Shown: positions 11,309 through 24,108 of the stretch, piece after piece
Numbering within the stretch: the first letter of the stretch is position 1
Layout: each line of letters opens with the position of its first letter
Source of the DNA: Maratus speciosus
Lineage: Eukaryota > Arthropoda > Arachnida > Araneae > Salticidae
Direction: 5' to 3'
NCBI GenBank assembly: GCA_963932465.1
Contig: OZ010792.1
Span: 16,261,701 to 16,325,700, forward strand
DNA length: 64,000 nucleotides
Notes under the pieces: generated by a model
What the model was told of the DNA's origin: nothing
Database searches by the model: none
Seen by the model: only the letters and a program-made list of their open reading frames with translations
Made by a program: the position numbers and the translations under genes

Positions 11309-12489
11309 TTCCGTAGATTCCCTTTTTATTTTAACAATATATTTTGCTCCACCTTCGTATGGAAATGAAATGTACATATAAAGCTGATTCTTAATTTTAT
11401 AAATTGACTATAGAAAATGAAAAAAAAAAAAATGGCACTCCGGGAGTGCCAATAGAAGTGAAAACTTCAACAATTACGTGCATGTTTTTTTAATCGTCAG
11501 GAAATGTTTTATTGTTCAGGAAATAATTTTAAATGTAGTGTTTTTTATTCATTATTATACAATAACATACACCATAGACATACACCATAACGCAAAAATA
11601 ACACGAATTTTAAAAACAAGAGATTTTTTCTGCTAAACTTACCCGATATTTGATCGAATAGTTCACTTTTGCCGCCAACTATTGACATAAATAACAACTG
11701 TTGAATAAAGATAATTTTATTTTGCTAGAGCAAGCTAGTTTTATTTTAGCAAGAGTCACGAAACTTTGCTAATTTTTACATGAGATGTTTTTGATGAGAT
11801 TTCCTTTTTCTAACTCTTGTACGTGTATTTCGGGAAACAATAGCGCACAGGCAAGCATGCGGCGCGCTTGCCTGTAAATTGTTGTTATTGATTAAGCAAT
11901 CAATAACAATTAATTGCCCGCCCTCCTCATACCGAACTATGCAAAATACATGTACATACTTATATACAGAGGTGTCGGTTACAATAACAGTATCACGAGT
12001 TCAATGGTTTTTCCCATCTCAAAAAATGCCAAACGTGCCCAAAGAAGCTTTCACTTCAATAATGAAAGTATCAAGTATTTGTCTTTAACAATAAACACAA
12101 TAGCGTACTGCAACGAAAATGTAAATTTTGGGTGTGTTCCTGTGTGAACGCCGGTAGAAAAAGTGAGTTTTAGCTTCGTTCTTCTTTTGCGGATTGAGCT
12201 GAAGAGGGAAAAGTTCCTGTCATTCACCGCTTGGCGCGCTAGTGTCTATGTGCCAAAATGCTAGCATGTCGGTTACGTAACAGTGTCTCCAAATCAGTGG
12301 TTTTTCTCCATCTCAAAAAAAGCTCAACGCGCCTAAAGAAGTTTTCACTTCAAAAAGTAAAACAAGTTGGATGTGCCAATCCCAAATCTTTCTTCTATAT
12401 CATACCTGTTAATACTTGAAAATTCCCAGTCATATTACCAAAATTAAATGACAATTTATGCCCATCATGAGGATTTAAAAGGTATAGGT
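11309..12489. other. No gene; direct repeat and a perfect hairpin
   Basis: A palindrome TGGCACTCC-G-GGAGTGCCA lies at 11433-11451. Bases 11968-12062 and 12267-12360 are a diverged direct repeat (GTCGGTTAC..., TTTTTC.CCATCTCAAAAAA, AAGAAG.TTTCACTTCAA). Short open frames are AT-rich and unconvincing. Confidence 0.5.
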
Positions 12490-13080
12490 TCCTTGTGTGG
12501 GATTAAAAAGAAGAAACAAGCATCGCATTTTTCAAACAAATCATTTAATTTCGGTACCAATCCTCTTAGATGTCTGCACCCAAAATTCCCAACTAGTTCT
12601 TGAGATAAAGCCATTGCGGAAATCAGGAAAAATGATGTACAGCAGTGCCACCTTCTGAGCGATTTACACCAAAACATAGTAAACATCAACTCTTATCAAG
12701 GACTAACTGAATCTGAAGTTTCATGAAAATCCGTGCATTAGCTCTTGAGATTGAGCCATTGCAGAAATCGTAAAAAATGCAGCATATCAGCGCCACCTGT
12801 TGAGCAATTTGCACCAAAAGCTAAGCAGCATCAATTTATATCAGGGACTAACGGAATATAATTTTTTAGTAAAATCCGTGCATTAGTTTTTGAGATAGAG
12901 TACCCACAAAATTTGTGTCACACATAGACACACAGACAAACAGACTCACAGACAGACATTTTGTAAAAACATGTTTTTCGGGATCTCTGACCCCTAAAGC
13001 GTGTAAATCCGTCGAAAACCCGAATTCGAAAATTTTCACGAATCCATTTCTTTCTTCCTGTAAAGATAGAAGAAAGTAAT
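12490..13080 (-). mobile_element. Tandem-repeat element, left arm of inverted pair
   Basis: Reverse copy of the element at 13102-14006, truncated to about three internal repeats of roughly 145 bp. Each unit carries a block like CTAATGCACGGATTTTCATC, AACTTCAGATTCAGTTAGTC and CAACAGGTGGCGCTGCT. The head contains TTCTATCTTTAC plus GTCTGTCTGT runs. Confidence 0.7.
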
Positions 13081-13101
13081 AAATATTTGAAAGTAACAAT
13101 A

Positions 13102-14006
13102 TTTTTACTTTCTTTTATCTTTACAAGAAGTATTGCATTCATGAAAATTTTCGAATTCCGGTTTTCGACGGATTTACATGTTTAAGGGCCAGAGAACCCC
13201 AAAAACATGCTTTTACAAAATGTCGGTTTGTGAGTCTGTCTGTCTGTGTGTGACACAAATTTTGTGGGCGCTCTCAAGGACTAATAAACGGAATTTAATA
13301 AAAATTTATATTCAGTTAGTCCCTAATATAAATTGGTGCTGATTAGTTTTTGGTGTAAATCGCTCAACAGGTGGCTCAGCTATGCATCATTTTTCACGAT
13401 TTCCACAACAGCTAAATATCCAGAACTAATGCACGGATTTTCATCAAACTTCAGATTCAGTTAGTCCTTAACAGGAATTGACATTTTATTCATTTTGGTG
13501 TAAATCACTCGACAGGTGGCGCTGCTATGCTGCATTTTTTCGATTTCCGCAATAGGTCTAACTCAGGAACTAATGATTGGATTGTCAACAAACTTCAGAT
13601 TCATATATACCTTGATATGAATTACTGCTGTTTATGTTTTGGTGCAAATCGTGTAACAGGTGGCGCTGCTCTGCTGCATTTTTTCAGAATTTCCACTGAG
13701 CTCCATATCAATAACTAATACACGAATTTTCATCAAACTTCGGATTCAGGTGATCCCTTCATATCAATTACCGCTGTTTATGTTTTGGTGCAAATCGGCC
13801 AATCGCTGGCGCTGATACGCTACATTTTCCAGAATTTCCGATATAGCTTTATCTCAAGAACTAATGCATGAATTTTCATCGAACTTCAAATTCAGATATA
13901 TTTTGATGTGGTTTTGAGCTAAATTGATAATTTCTTGTATTATTTAAATAATTTAATTGACGTGATTTATATAGAAGAAAGTTTTGTGATGACCACAACA
14001 TACTAG
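13102..14006 (+). mobile_element. Tandem-repeat element, right arm of inverted pair
   Basis: Starts with ACTTTCTTTTATCTTTAC, then a GTCTGTCTGTGTGTGAC run, then about five to six diverged repeats of roughly 145-150 bp. It ends GAAGAAAGTTTTGTGATGACC ... ACTAG. The copy at 49330-50250 has the same start and the same ACTAG end. A fixed CTAG end plus an internal satellite fits a Helitron/Helentron-type non-autonomous element, but I cannot confirm a class. Short frames here reflect repeat composition, not genes. Confidence 0.65.
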
Positions 14007-14629
14007 TTTTATACTATTTTTGTATCTTTATTAAGCGAAAACATTATTTTATGTATGGAGGCATTTTTATTTTAGAAATGAAAATTCAGTCAAATAACTA
14101 AGAATTTCCCCGGAATTTTTTATTTATGATATAAGACTGGTTTAAATAAAAATATTTTCGAAGCAAAATTTTACAAAGTATTTTTTAATTTTCAACTAAA
14201 AGCTCTTTTAAAGATGTTTTTACATTTTGCAATAGCCTCTGGTGTTTTCTGAAATGGTTTGAAATAGGTATATTTCCAATCTTTGTAATTCACATGAAAT
14301 AATGTCTGATAGCAATCTTAGAATAATATATTCGAAAAGAGCTTGAAGAAAGTTACTTCTTCAAAATCTTATTTTCTTGAGAAACATTTGAAATCTGCTC
14401 TCGTTGGTACTAAGAATTATTATCTTATTAAATTATTGTTATTATTCAACCTTCGAATTCAAAAAACATTTTATATAACGAATTTAACAATTAATTTCTT
14501 TACAATTCTTTTGTTACCACTTTACAAAAAAAATAAAAAAAATCATAGTATAATTCTTTTAAAATGCGTAAGTATCATCTGCATGCAGATAATATTTTAT
14601 TTCTATAAAGTCCAAAAATATTTCTTTCC
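14007..14629. other. AT-rich sequence without a gene
   Basis: No repeat partner or coding signal recognised. Confidence 0.4.
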
Positions 14630-15152
14630 TTAACCCTTAAATGCCTGATTTTTCAAAAATCATTGTAGTAATGTTTTTCGGCTTTCATTTTTTAAATAAA
14701 TCATGGGAAAAATACTTTAAAAAATCATATTTTGTTTTAAGTATGGTTTACGGCTATGGTTACGGCAGTTTGTTACTAATCGGAAATACTGGTCTTTAAT
14801 TGAAAAAATAATTTTACTTGATAAAATTCTATAATATTGAACACACAAGAATTTTAGGAACTATAATAAGAAATAAATTTTACTTGCTCACTGATGAACA
14901 AAATAGGGTATATCGCAAGCTTCCAAAAGGAAAAAAAAAAGAACATGTAGCAACTATTGAAAAAATAAATCTATATTTGTTCTTAAACAGCACAAGTGTT
15001 GCATTCTACATGTTGAAAATCGATTTAATAATATTTTCAGAATGTATTTTATTGGCAACATAAGGCATTATAGCTTCAATATATTCTAATAGTATTTTAG
15101 AGCCTAAATTGGGTATGTTTCCGAAAAGCAACACCCGACATTTAAGAGTTAA
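14630..15152 (-). mobile_element. TTAA element, 0.5-kb family, copy 1
   Basis: TTAACCCTTAAATGCC at the left and CGACATTTAAGAG then TTAA (15149-15152) at the right. It is the inverse of 31762-32303, with matching interior. The end equivalent to the hairpin end of the other copy is the right one, where the palindrome is eroded. The 81-codon open frame inside is AT-rich with no family signature. Confidence 0.8.
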
Positions 15153-15539
15153 TTAAATTTAAAAAACAGTTTTTGAAATATTTTGGCAGAAGAATGAAAA
15201 TATGTTTTATTTATTTAATTAATCATCATTCTATCTATAATTGATCTCCATGATTTATTTTTTCTTCTGAAAATAGACGTGTTTCATTTTTATTTGCAAA
15301 AATGCGTCCGTAATGGAACAACATGTAAAATAAATTAATTAAAATAATAAATTTTTTAATGTTATTCTGTAAAAAAAATAATATTGTGCAAATCTACAGA
15401 TCAAAGTTTATTTTTATGTTTAATGTCAAGTCAAAATACTGAATAGTGTCTTTGTAAAGTGTACGACAAAATGTAATTTGTGTAGCCTAGTAGAGGATTC
15501 GCTTCGCTCTTACTAATAAGTAAAAAAGCGGGTAACTGT

Positions 15540-15975
15540 GATTGGTTCAGAAATGCTTATTTCTTATATGCAATTTTTCTTTGACTTAATAATTCATTAT
15601 TCTTTAATTTACACATATTAATAACAGGCTCCCATACCCGAGAACCTAACCATACCAGTTATATAAATGCATGATAATACGGATATTCAACTCAACTAAG
15701 CTAATTGATATATTGCGTTAAATACGTCGAAACTATCAGAATAATGCTGCAGTGTAAATAATGATGCAAGTTACTTCAATTTGGATAATTGACAGATTGT
15801 ACTTAATTTTGTGGTATGACAGTAGGGTATTAATGTTTTAAATAGACGAATACAGGCTGAGATATTTAATTTCTAAAGACGGCAATCTGAACAATTCATA
15901 ATAATAGTATTCATTAACAAGGATCAAATTGCTAGAGAATATAACAATCCAATAATGAAAATGACAAAAGGTATA
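15540..15975. repeat. Duplicated 1-kb unit, copy 3
   Basis: Matches 57170-57560 well: TTTAATTTACAC, GATAATACGGATATTC, AAAGACGGCA and AACAATTCA in order. It is followed by insertions and then by the segment at 21004, just as 57170 is followed by 60790. Confidence 0.65.
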
Positions 15976-16540
15976 CAGTAGAACCTCGATTATCCGAAGT
16001 AATTGGGACCCACCCTCTTTCGGAAAATCGAAAATTTCGGATAATCGAGAATGCTTCAATTTTAAGAATAAGAACAAGTATATGCGCTATTTCTTACTAT
16101 GGTAACAACTTCTTAACAAAAATAAAGCAATAGCAAAATAGAAACAATAATAAATTACCTGAATATTAATTTTGAAATTAAGTACCTTTTACATATTTCA
16201 CAAGGGTTTGAGACAAAGTTATGTCCGCAGTTTCGTTTGACTTTGCTTTTCAGCTCTATCACGAAGTTATAAACATAGCATTCATGTAGCAAAAAAATGA
16301 CGAACAAATGGATTTCAAATGTATATTTTTTTCCATAATTAACAAAGCTATGTAGTATTTATCTTCTTTATTTAAATATAGCTTTAAAAATGAATTTTGT
16401 ACACAAGGAATGTGATAGTAAAAAAAAAAAGTTTTAAAAAGGAATTTTTCTCACGAGAAATGTGATAGTAAAAAAAAAAAAAAAGGCTTTAAAAATTGAT
16501 TTCGGTTAACCGAGAGTTTCGGATAAAAGAGGTTATACTG
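15976..16540. mobile_element. pogo/Tigger-like non-autonomous element
   Basis: Left end CAGTAGAACCTCGATTATCC and inverse right end GGATAAAAGAGGTTATACTG, flanked by TA on both sides. These ends and the TA duplication match the pogo branch of Tc1/mariner transposons. The right half contains two A-run repeats (GAAATGTGATAGTAAAAAAA). No transposase. Confidence 0.8.
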
Positions 16541-18160
16541 TACTTTTCTTTGCTAAGATTTTAAAGTTGTCTTTGGAGATAACCTTATTACAAGAATCAG
16601 CATTAACCCATTAAGGACCACCATGTTTTACAGGAATTTTATTCAGTTCACTCCACTTAATGTTCAACACCTACTTTTCCTTTATGAATCACTAAAATGT
16701 GGGTAAAGTAAAGCAAATTTTATTTTTCTCTTTTACTGGTATATATATATTTTTTTTAAATCACAAATATAACGTTGCGAAAACGCAACGTCAGTCTTTA
16801 ATGGGTCGGGGCTAACGAAAAAGACGGGCTACCGTGCTTCTCCGATTTCGAGTAGTCACGTGACGCTCGCGGTCTCAGCTGAACTGAGCACATGCGTGTG
16901 ACAAAATAAATTATCGTCTAGGCTTTAGATTTACTATCATATTAAAATCATTCTTTTATTTGATAGAATTCATTACTTTACAGTATCATGAAAACCTTAA
17001 AACGTTGTTTTTATTTCACAACATTACATTAAATAAAAAGTAAACTGCATAATTTATGCGTTTTCTTTTAGTTTTAATTCTTTTCTATCTAGGGAAAATG
17101 TTATATATGTTTTGATTTTTAAACCCTCCTTAAACAATAAACCCTCCTCATATCACTCATTTGGATAAATCGATGTTTTGTGAGTCTTTCTTCGATTAAT
17201 AAACAAAAGATATCCTCACATTAAGAGCATTTTTTCGGTCTTTCATTTAACTCAACCTGGTTTTTGTACGTAAAAAATGCAATTTATTTGCAATCCATTT
17301 TTAATCCATTTCCTACTATTCTAGAATTATACAAATTATGCGCAAAAGTATAATTCGGATGACAATAAAGCATTTTAATATTTTTACAACTTAATTTTAA
17401 ATTAATAAATCAATTTTACGGTATTTTTCAACTAGTTCGCCACTGGTGATAAATCGCAAAATATTCTCAGTAACTCGTATAATTGTATGGGAGTTAAAAC
17501 AATAATGGATTCTATTATGCGCCAATAAAGGTTTTCCAAAATATGCCAAAGCACTATGAAATTGCAACGATAGAACATTTCAAAGACTAAAAACTAGAAC
17601 ATAAATTATAAATACAAAATGAAGACTATAATATTACAAAATATGCCCATTTATATATCAAACGTTAAATATTAATTTACAATTATACGTTCATAAATTA
17701 ATTTAGAAATCCTAAAAAGATAGTTTAAATTATGTTTCAGTTTTTCTTTTCTGTTCCCTTTCTTAAAAAATAAACAGAGCAAATAATCTATATTTTTTAG
17801 TAAATTCATTTGTTTGAGCTTTCTATCAAGTGTAAAAAAAAACAGTGCAGTTTTCATAATCGAGTTCATTAACAACACCAAACGGGAATTTCAAGAGGAA
17901 TATCAGAAATTCATTGAAATTATTAATCAGTATAAACGCGATATTGAGCAAACATTCATAAATTGAAAATATTATTTTATGACCCCTTATGTATAAATAC
18001 ATTTTTATAACGGAGATGCATAACATTTGCTAATTTAATGTAAATACACGAAGAAATGCAACAGTGTCTCTGAAATTTATATAAATGCAAAGATCAAAGA
18101 AGCTTTATGAAAATATTGTCATGTTTGGCATTTTAAGACAATTTTAAAGATATGATGCAC

Positions 18161-18796
18161 CGTAAAAAAGACAGATGTTTCTTAATTTACGAAAATGTAC
18201 TATAATCACGAAAGAACATATTAATCTCTTCCCCAAGATTCCGAAAAATGTTCCTTTATCTTTAGAAACCTCACAAAAGAATTTAACTTTGAAATTTAAA
18301 GAAGAATTTATAAAAATAATTTTTTATTAGCTACCCGTAGTTTTCGAAAACGTTTCAGAGTAGCTTTTACAGTGCATTAAACCCAGAAAACAGGTTTTTC
18401 GGATACTATGAGGACTCTAGTAAATATTTTCATCAGCATTAACATTAAAATAACCATTTTTCTGTTACAATTGCATTTACAATTTCAGTTATGCAGAGGA
18501 AAATAATTGGATGAGGTCTGATAACATCTCGAAAACCGATTTTCCGGGTAGAGATAACTGATTAATGCAATGCAAAAGCTACCCGAAAACGCTTCCGAAA
18601 AATACGGCCAGCTAATAAAAATTTATTTTAATAAATTCTTCTTTAAATTTTAAAAATAAATTGTTTTCTAAGGTTTCTAAAGATAAAGAAACGCTTTTCG
18701 GAATATTGGGTGACTTGGAGGCGGTTATCGAATATTTTCGTTCGTGATTGTAATAAATTTTCGTAGTTTAAGAAACACCTGTCTTTTTTTACAGTA
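18161..18796. repeat. Large inverted repeat inside the 4.2-kb element
   Basis: CGTAAAAAAGACAGATG... on the left mirrors ...CACCTGTCTTTTTTTACAG on the right. The arms of about 250 bp also share TTTACGAAAAT, CACGAA, CTTTATCTTTAGAAACCT and AAATTTAAAGAAGAATTTAT in inverse order. It may be a separate foldback element nested in the larger one. Confidence 0.7.
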
Positions 18797-19299
18797 TAGT
18801 CAGTGAAAGGCGATCATCGGAGAATAGACATTTAAAAAATGCACATTTCCTATTTTACAGCCTGAAAGTTCCACTTCCTTCAGATAAAAAGGATTTCATG
18901 AATTTTTGAAATAGATGTGCATTGTATTGAGCTATGAAAAATTAAAATGTGAGAACTTCCTTAATATAAAAACTATAGAATGCAAAAAATTGTTAAACAT
19001 TTAAAAATAGTATTTTTTTTTTAAATACATGTTTAAAGGGCCTTCGTCGGTTTCTTAAACCTGACACCTGGTGTCTCATTCATAGCTTCATTGTGCAGGG
19101 GCTTAGATTTTCGAGGTGCCGGCCCCTTCCCTGCACTAGGCTAAGAATTCCTCGACAGTTTTCAACAAAACTAATTTTTGTATTAATTGGAATAATTCTG
19201 TTAAAATTAATCAACTTAGATTATAGTCTCGGCTTTAGATTACGAACACATCCAAATCATTTTTTAATTTGATGCAATTCGTGGCTTTACAAGCAACGG

Positions 19300-20440
19300 A
19301 ATCATGATTGTACAATCTTCTAAAATTTTAAAATTACTGGCATAACTATAAGTATATTATATAAAATAATTTGTATGTACAATGTTGTCAAAAGTGGGAA
19401 AAAAAATCAACTCAGCTCTTTATGCCCTGGAAATAATCGTTTTAAATACACCAAAATTTAAAACAGATTACTTATGAATAATTTATTTCTCATGTAAAAA
19501 TTGTTAAGGAAAAGCACAATGTTAAGTTATTGGGGAAAAAATATCATTGTCGAAAAAAAGAGAGAGAAAACAAACTTTTTTTTTACACTTTAAACATTAC
19601 TATTTTTCCACGGAAATTATGACATATTCATTTAATATATATTGTAAAGTTATAGTACATATATAAATAAATAGTTTTAAAGATGTGCTCAGTATTTACC
19701 TTTGAATATTAAGAAAAAACCAAAATGAAACAATATTGGCACACAGAATATATACAAACTGATATTTTTTAATCAAAATTTTTCACAAGCAGCAGAATCA
19801 TGACTAAAAAATCCTATAAAAAGTTCAAAACCATTGGCATCTTGAAATATGTTAAAATAATTTTTAAAAGGACGTGAAGTTCTCAAAAGTAAAAAAATAT
19901 ATATATATATTAATAAAAACTGAGCTCTTTATATAAAACCCTAAAATTAATAGTTGTAAATATGCACCAAAATTTAAAACACACTGCTTAAGAATGATTT
20001 ATTTAGCAAATCTTTAGCCCTTTATACCTTAAATATCAGTATTTCTGCACGAAATTTATACATCGTCATGAAATAAGTTTTTTTTTTTTAATACATAAAA
20101 TTTGAAAGCTTTAGTGCAAAATTAAGTATTTACAGAAATTAAATGTGCTCAATGTTAACCTCTGAACATATGAGTTAAAAACCAAAGTAAAATAATTTAA
20201 GAACACAAAATATCTAAAAATCCGTATTTTTTTACTCTGAGCAAACAAAATTATTATTGCAAAATCTTGTATAAAGTTGAAAATCACTGGCATTATTTTA
20301 ATTATATTAAATAAAATAATTTATATCCATCAGGTATAATGTCATCAAAAGGGGAAAAAAAAGTTCTTTGTATCCTAGAACCATGGTAAATACATCAACA
20401 TTTAATAAAGATTTCTTAAGAATGATTATTTCAATACATA
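19300..20440. repeat. Three diverged tandem repeats of about 450-490 bp
   Basis: Units start near 19305, 19795 and 20240. Each shows ATCATGA-type sequence, AAAATCTT.TA.AAA, a CACTGGCAT-like block, GAGCTCTTTAT or TCTTTGTAT, and CACCAAAATTTAAAACA. A fourth trace is near 16935-16990 and 19215-19300 (GGCTTTAGATTA). Confidence 0.6.
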
Positions 20441-21003
20441 ATATTAATACGCATTAGTATCACAGATATAGTTTTATGAATACTAAATCGTTAAAAATAA
20501 ATTGAACTTTGAAAAAAATCTGATTTGTTCTGATCCTTCTTATAATAATAAAGTGAACAGCTTTGACAATAAATGGTGGTCGAAAGGATAATTTCATTTA
20601 AAATAAATGATATTTACGTATATTTAAAGAATACAAAACATAAACAATCTTATCACTGTAATACGTATCGTAAAAATACACTCTAATTACTCTAAAACGG
20701 AAATGGTTAATACTTACATTCGATTGAACAATTCAATGGCTTGTCATTGTTTAATCCGTAAGAATTACGAAACACAGTCACTTTTATATAAAAATATGCA
20801 TTCGCAATGACAATTGCGTTTGTTTTATATTATTAGATTATTAATATAAGTTATTATAAACACACAACACTCGAAACCGAACTAATCAAATTCCTCTGAA
20901 TCTGATCGAATTCCCGCGTCAAAGTGCGTTCTGGGTAAGACCGCCGCTGTCACGTGACTTTTCACCACGGGAGCCCAGTACGTTAGCCCCGTTAATGGGT
21001 TAA

Positions 21004-21640
21004 TTTAAGACAACTTTATTACAAGAATCAGCATTAATTTACTATTGTGGTATTCGTATTTCTCAATAATTGAAATTTTATATTCACTGTTTCTGTAAAC
21101 TTTTACCGGAGTATACGCTTTTTGTTAACACAATCAATATAATAATTTTATAATTTTCAACATGCCCCTCCTATTTATTAGATCTGGGCATACATGAAGC
21201 GTTTTTTAAATCAAAGAATTTGTAGAAAAAGCTTCTGTAAATTAATTTTTCCAATTCCAATGTTTGAAATAAAATATTAGTTTGAAATGTAGTTATAGTA
21301 ATTTCGTAAGCAATATTATTATTATTGTCTTTAAGGTGCATAGTAGGTTGTAAAATTGTATAGTATAAGTACAAACAAAAGTTTACATTTCAGTTAATTT
21401 TAAAGTTCTAATACAACTATCAAGAGGCAAGATTGCTCATGTGCGGAACATTATTAATTATCCAAATAGTTGTTTAAAGAGATAGAAGGTTAAAACATAA
21501 TAGAGGTTGATATTTTCATTTCATTTGAGAAACGATTTTTGATTTGATAAGCAGTTCTGCTGGAGCTATGAAGCTGAATACTAATTTTTGAGACATTCCA
21601 TGAGATTTAAGCAAAATTAATCGAGATCCAGATAGATTTT
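21004..21640. repeat. Duplicated segment R2, copy 1
   Basis: Matches 60940-61086 plus 62620-62790 across the Tc1 insertion. Shared blocks: GCAATATTATTATTA, TAAAGTTCTAATA, AACATAATAGAGGTTG and AAGCAGTTCTG. This copy therefore shows what the other looked like before the transposon arrived. Confidence 0.75.
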
Positions 21641-21772
21641 CGGTGTCAGCGAAACGAGACTGACCTATCAGAAAATTTGCTCAGTTAAAACATTGAAAAG
21701 TTCGCAATAATGCGGGCTTCTGATTGGTAAATCTCGTTTCGCTAACAGCGCAAAACCTATCTGTATCCCGGC
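21621..21772. mobile_element. Foldback element
   Basis: CCAGATAGATTTTCGGTGTC, AGCGAAACGAGA and CTATCAGAA are mirrored by TTCTGATTGG, TCTCGTTTCGCT and AAACCTATCTG. Arms are about 50 bp around a short centre. Noncoding. Confidence 0.7.
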
Positions 21773-22689
21773 CAATTATATGCACCTATGGCCCTGAAGG
21801 GGTTAAGAGACCTGTTTTTTCGGCAACAATCTACAGAAAAAGTGTCGATAAAATAGAGTCTTTATGTAACTACATTTGACACATGACGCAACTAAGCCAA
21901 TTACACTTTCTCTTTTTTGGAGTAGTTTTCTAAGCATTCCTTTCAAAGAACGTCTGCGTTACGCGTAATACAATTTTTCATTATTATCATCTTGATTTGC
22001 ATCATTCTTGCCCTTCTTAATTTTTATTTTTCCCTTTTTCTCCTTTTGTTTTAGTAAACGTGATAACATGCCTAACATGGTTAGTCTGTGCAAAAAGAAA
22101 TGGAAAAGTTAATAACACTTAATCATCCCGTACAAAATAAACTGCGGCATGCATCCCATTTTGCATGGTGTAGACGTCGGACATTACAGTTACCTGCTAT
22201 CTCTAAGGAGAATGGCGTAACCATAGACACAGTACTCTATACTAACGCTGCATTTAGTTTTGACTTAGAAATCATGCATTCATTTAGTAATTAGTGTATG
22301 AAAAGTATTTAAACATAACGTGTTTAAAAGTTTGGACAGTGAAATCATGCACTTACGTCAAAATAAGAAATGTACATCTACAAGTAAACATCGAAATGGG
22401 ATTCACGATATACACTGGTTAAAATAATCTCATTGCGCACCTACAATGTAAGTTTGACGACCATCTATCGATAATTAGAAGAAACACAAGGAGTGCGGCA
22501 TCTATCCCGGATGCGGCGACACTCCCGGAGTTACCCTATAGTTTTTAATAATTTCTTTTACTAAAAACTGTTTATTTAAAAAATGTTGAAATCCGATTTT
22601 TTCAATAGATTTAACATTTTTTTTTTTCAATGAAAAGCACAGTTGGAAAAGCAATTATAATTTTCTATCCTTAAAATGCATTTGGCTGA
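21773..22689. other. No gene; orphan TTAA element end
   Basis: GCCCTGAAGGGG then TTAA near 21786-21799 looks like the right end of a TTAA element whose left end I cannot place. The rest shows no recognisable feature; the 68-codon open frame near 22.1 kb has no support. Confidence 0.45.
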
Positions 22690-23060
22690 AATCGTGTTTA
22701 GATTCTAATATACTTATTTGTAATACGTAATATTACCTTTATTTAATTATTCGTTATTCCCTAAATTACACATATTAATGCCACTTCCACGTGTCCGTGA
22801 ACTATACATTTGACAGGTTGACAAGCTAAATATTACACTCATCTAAGCTTAAAGCACATTTAATTTATAAATTGCAAACATCTGTCGAAAGCGGCAGAAT
22901 AATTCTGCAAGGTAAATAATAACGTAAATTACTTTAATTTTGACTATTGCATGACATGTTCTGCATATTTTTGTGATGTGATATTATAACTTCGTTAAAT
23001 TTTTAACAGCAGGGATATTATACTACAATGAGCAATTCAGTTTCTAAAGCAGGCAAACTG
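22690..23060. repeat. Duplicated 1-kb unit, copy 4
   Basis: Collinear with the other copies: ATTCGTTATTCCC, AATTACACATATTAATG, CCACGTGTCCGTGAACTAT and AATAATAACGTAAATTACTT. The minus-strand reading (TCHAIVKIKVIYVIIYLAEL) is open for about 36 codons and then hits a stop, so it is a decayed version of the block at 7339. Confidence 0.65.
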
Positions 23061-23667
23061 AAACATCAAATATTCAAAAGTTTTTAAAATAATTATATGT
23101 ATATACACATTATATGTATCATATCACATTATGTGTATCATATCACATAGCATAAAAATTTAAAATATGTATTTCATGTAATGATCCATGCAAATATAAT
23201 GCCTGATTTTGGTTTCATAAATTAAATGATTATCGTAAAGTAATACTATACTCTATAACAAAAAAGAAGAATATTTCTGAATGAAGCAAAATATTTCGAC
23301 AATATAACATCCTCTTCCGAGTTATACACGATTCCGAAAAGAAGTTTATGTACCTTCAGAATCCTCAGAAACCAAATGATATCTGATATTTAAATGAGCA
23401 TTTAATAATTAAATAAGCTGGTGTGAAATGATAAACTAAAAGAATATATTACAAACACCATAAAAATTTTAATAAATGCGCAAGGCTTTTCGAAAGATGT
23501 AGTCTTTCTTAAACAGGCACAGAGAACACGTCCTACAACTTTTGGAACAGCAGAAAATTTCTGAATGGAGATTTTCAACTGTGTTATTCACTTCAATGAA
23601 CTAACTTTTAGCATACTATGTAGTATACATACAAATCCATGGATCACATCCATATTTCCACCTGCAC
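23061..23667. other. AT-rich sequence without a gene
   Basis: Contains a small direct repeat of TATCACATTATGTGTATCA near 23113-23150. Nothing else recognised. Confidence 0.45.
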
Positions 23668-24108
23668 AAAAAACAAGTTGGAAATTGCACGTCAAACGTG
23701 GTAAATGAATTGCGTTCGTACTATAACTAGTTTTATAAATATTTTGTGCACTGCATATTGTACTGAATGCATATTTTAGAGCGTTTTATAAGTGCATATC
23801 AATTTCATTCTGTTCGAAAGGCTGTAACATCATTAAAATGCACATGAAATAATTTTTACCATAGGCCGTAATGTAAAGGAAAAGTTTTGACTGTCCCTGT
23901 AATTAAACTATACAACCGATTTTCATAAAATTTGAAATGACTCGACAACATTATGCAACAATTATATATTTTAAATTTCAAACGATTCGGTAGGGTAGCT
24001 TTTGAGCTGTTATATGCGGACAGACGGACGGAAATACAGACAGACGGACTAAATGACGACTATAGGTGCTACGTATTTATATAATTACGAACGCAACTAA
24101 AAACCGGA
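23668..24108 (+). repeat. Dispersed duplication, copy 2 of 2
   Basis: Partner of 5395-5900. It includes a GACAGACGGACGGAAATACAG tract that is shortened in the other copy. Confidence 0.65.

Larger units (their letters stand above)
16807..20991. mobile_element. 4.2-kb element with 9-bp target duplication (Mutator-like)
   Basis: Ends CGGGGCTAACG and CGTTAGCCCCG. The flanks at 16798-16806 and 20992-21000 are both TTAATGGGT, a perfect 9-bp target duplication. Further in, both ends share GGGCT.CCGTG and TCACGTGAC. A 9-bp duplication is characteristic of the Mutator superfamily, though ends alone do not prove it. No transposase is seen; the interior is AT-rich with a foldback (18161-18796) and diverged tandem repeats (19300-20440). 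Confidence 0.8.
16603..21003 (-). mobile_element. TTAA element split by a 4.2-kb insertion
   Basis: Left TTAACCCATTAAGGACC at 16603; the right end AATGGG plus TTAA is now at 21000-21003 beyond the insertion. The palindrome ACGTTGCG-AAAA-CGCAACGT (16772-16791) lies 14 bp from the right TTAA once the insertion is removed. Joined length is about 208 bp. Nearly identical 29-bp segments ending CAAGAATCAGCATTAA lie at 16578-16606 and 21009-21037. Confidence 0.75.

Noticed and set aside
14343..15063. Two open frames of 81-96 codons
   Set aside because: Very AT-rich, no family signature; the second lies inside a TTAA element whose other copy does not conserve it.
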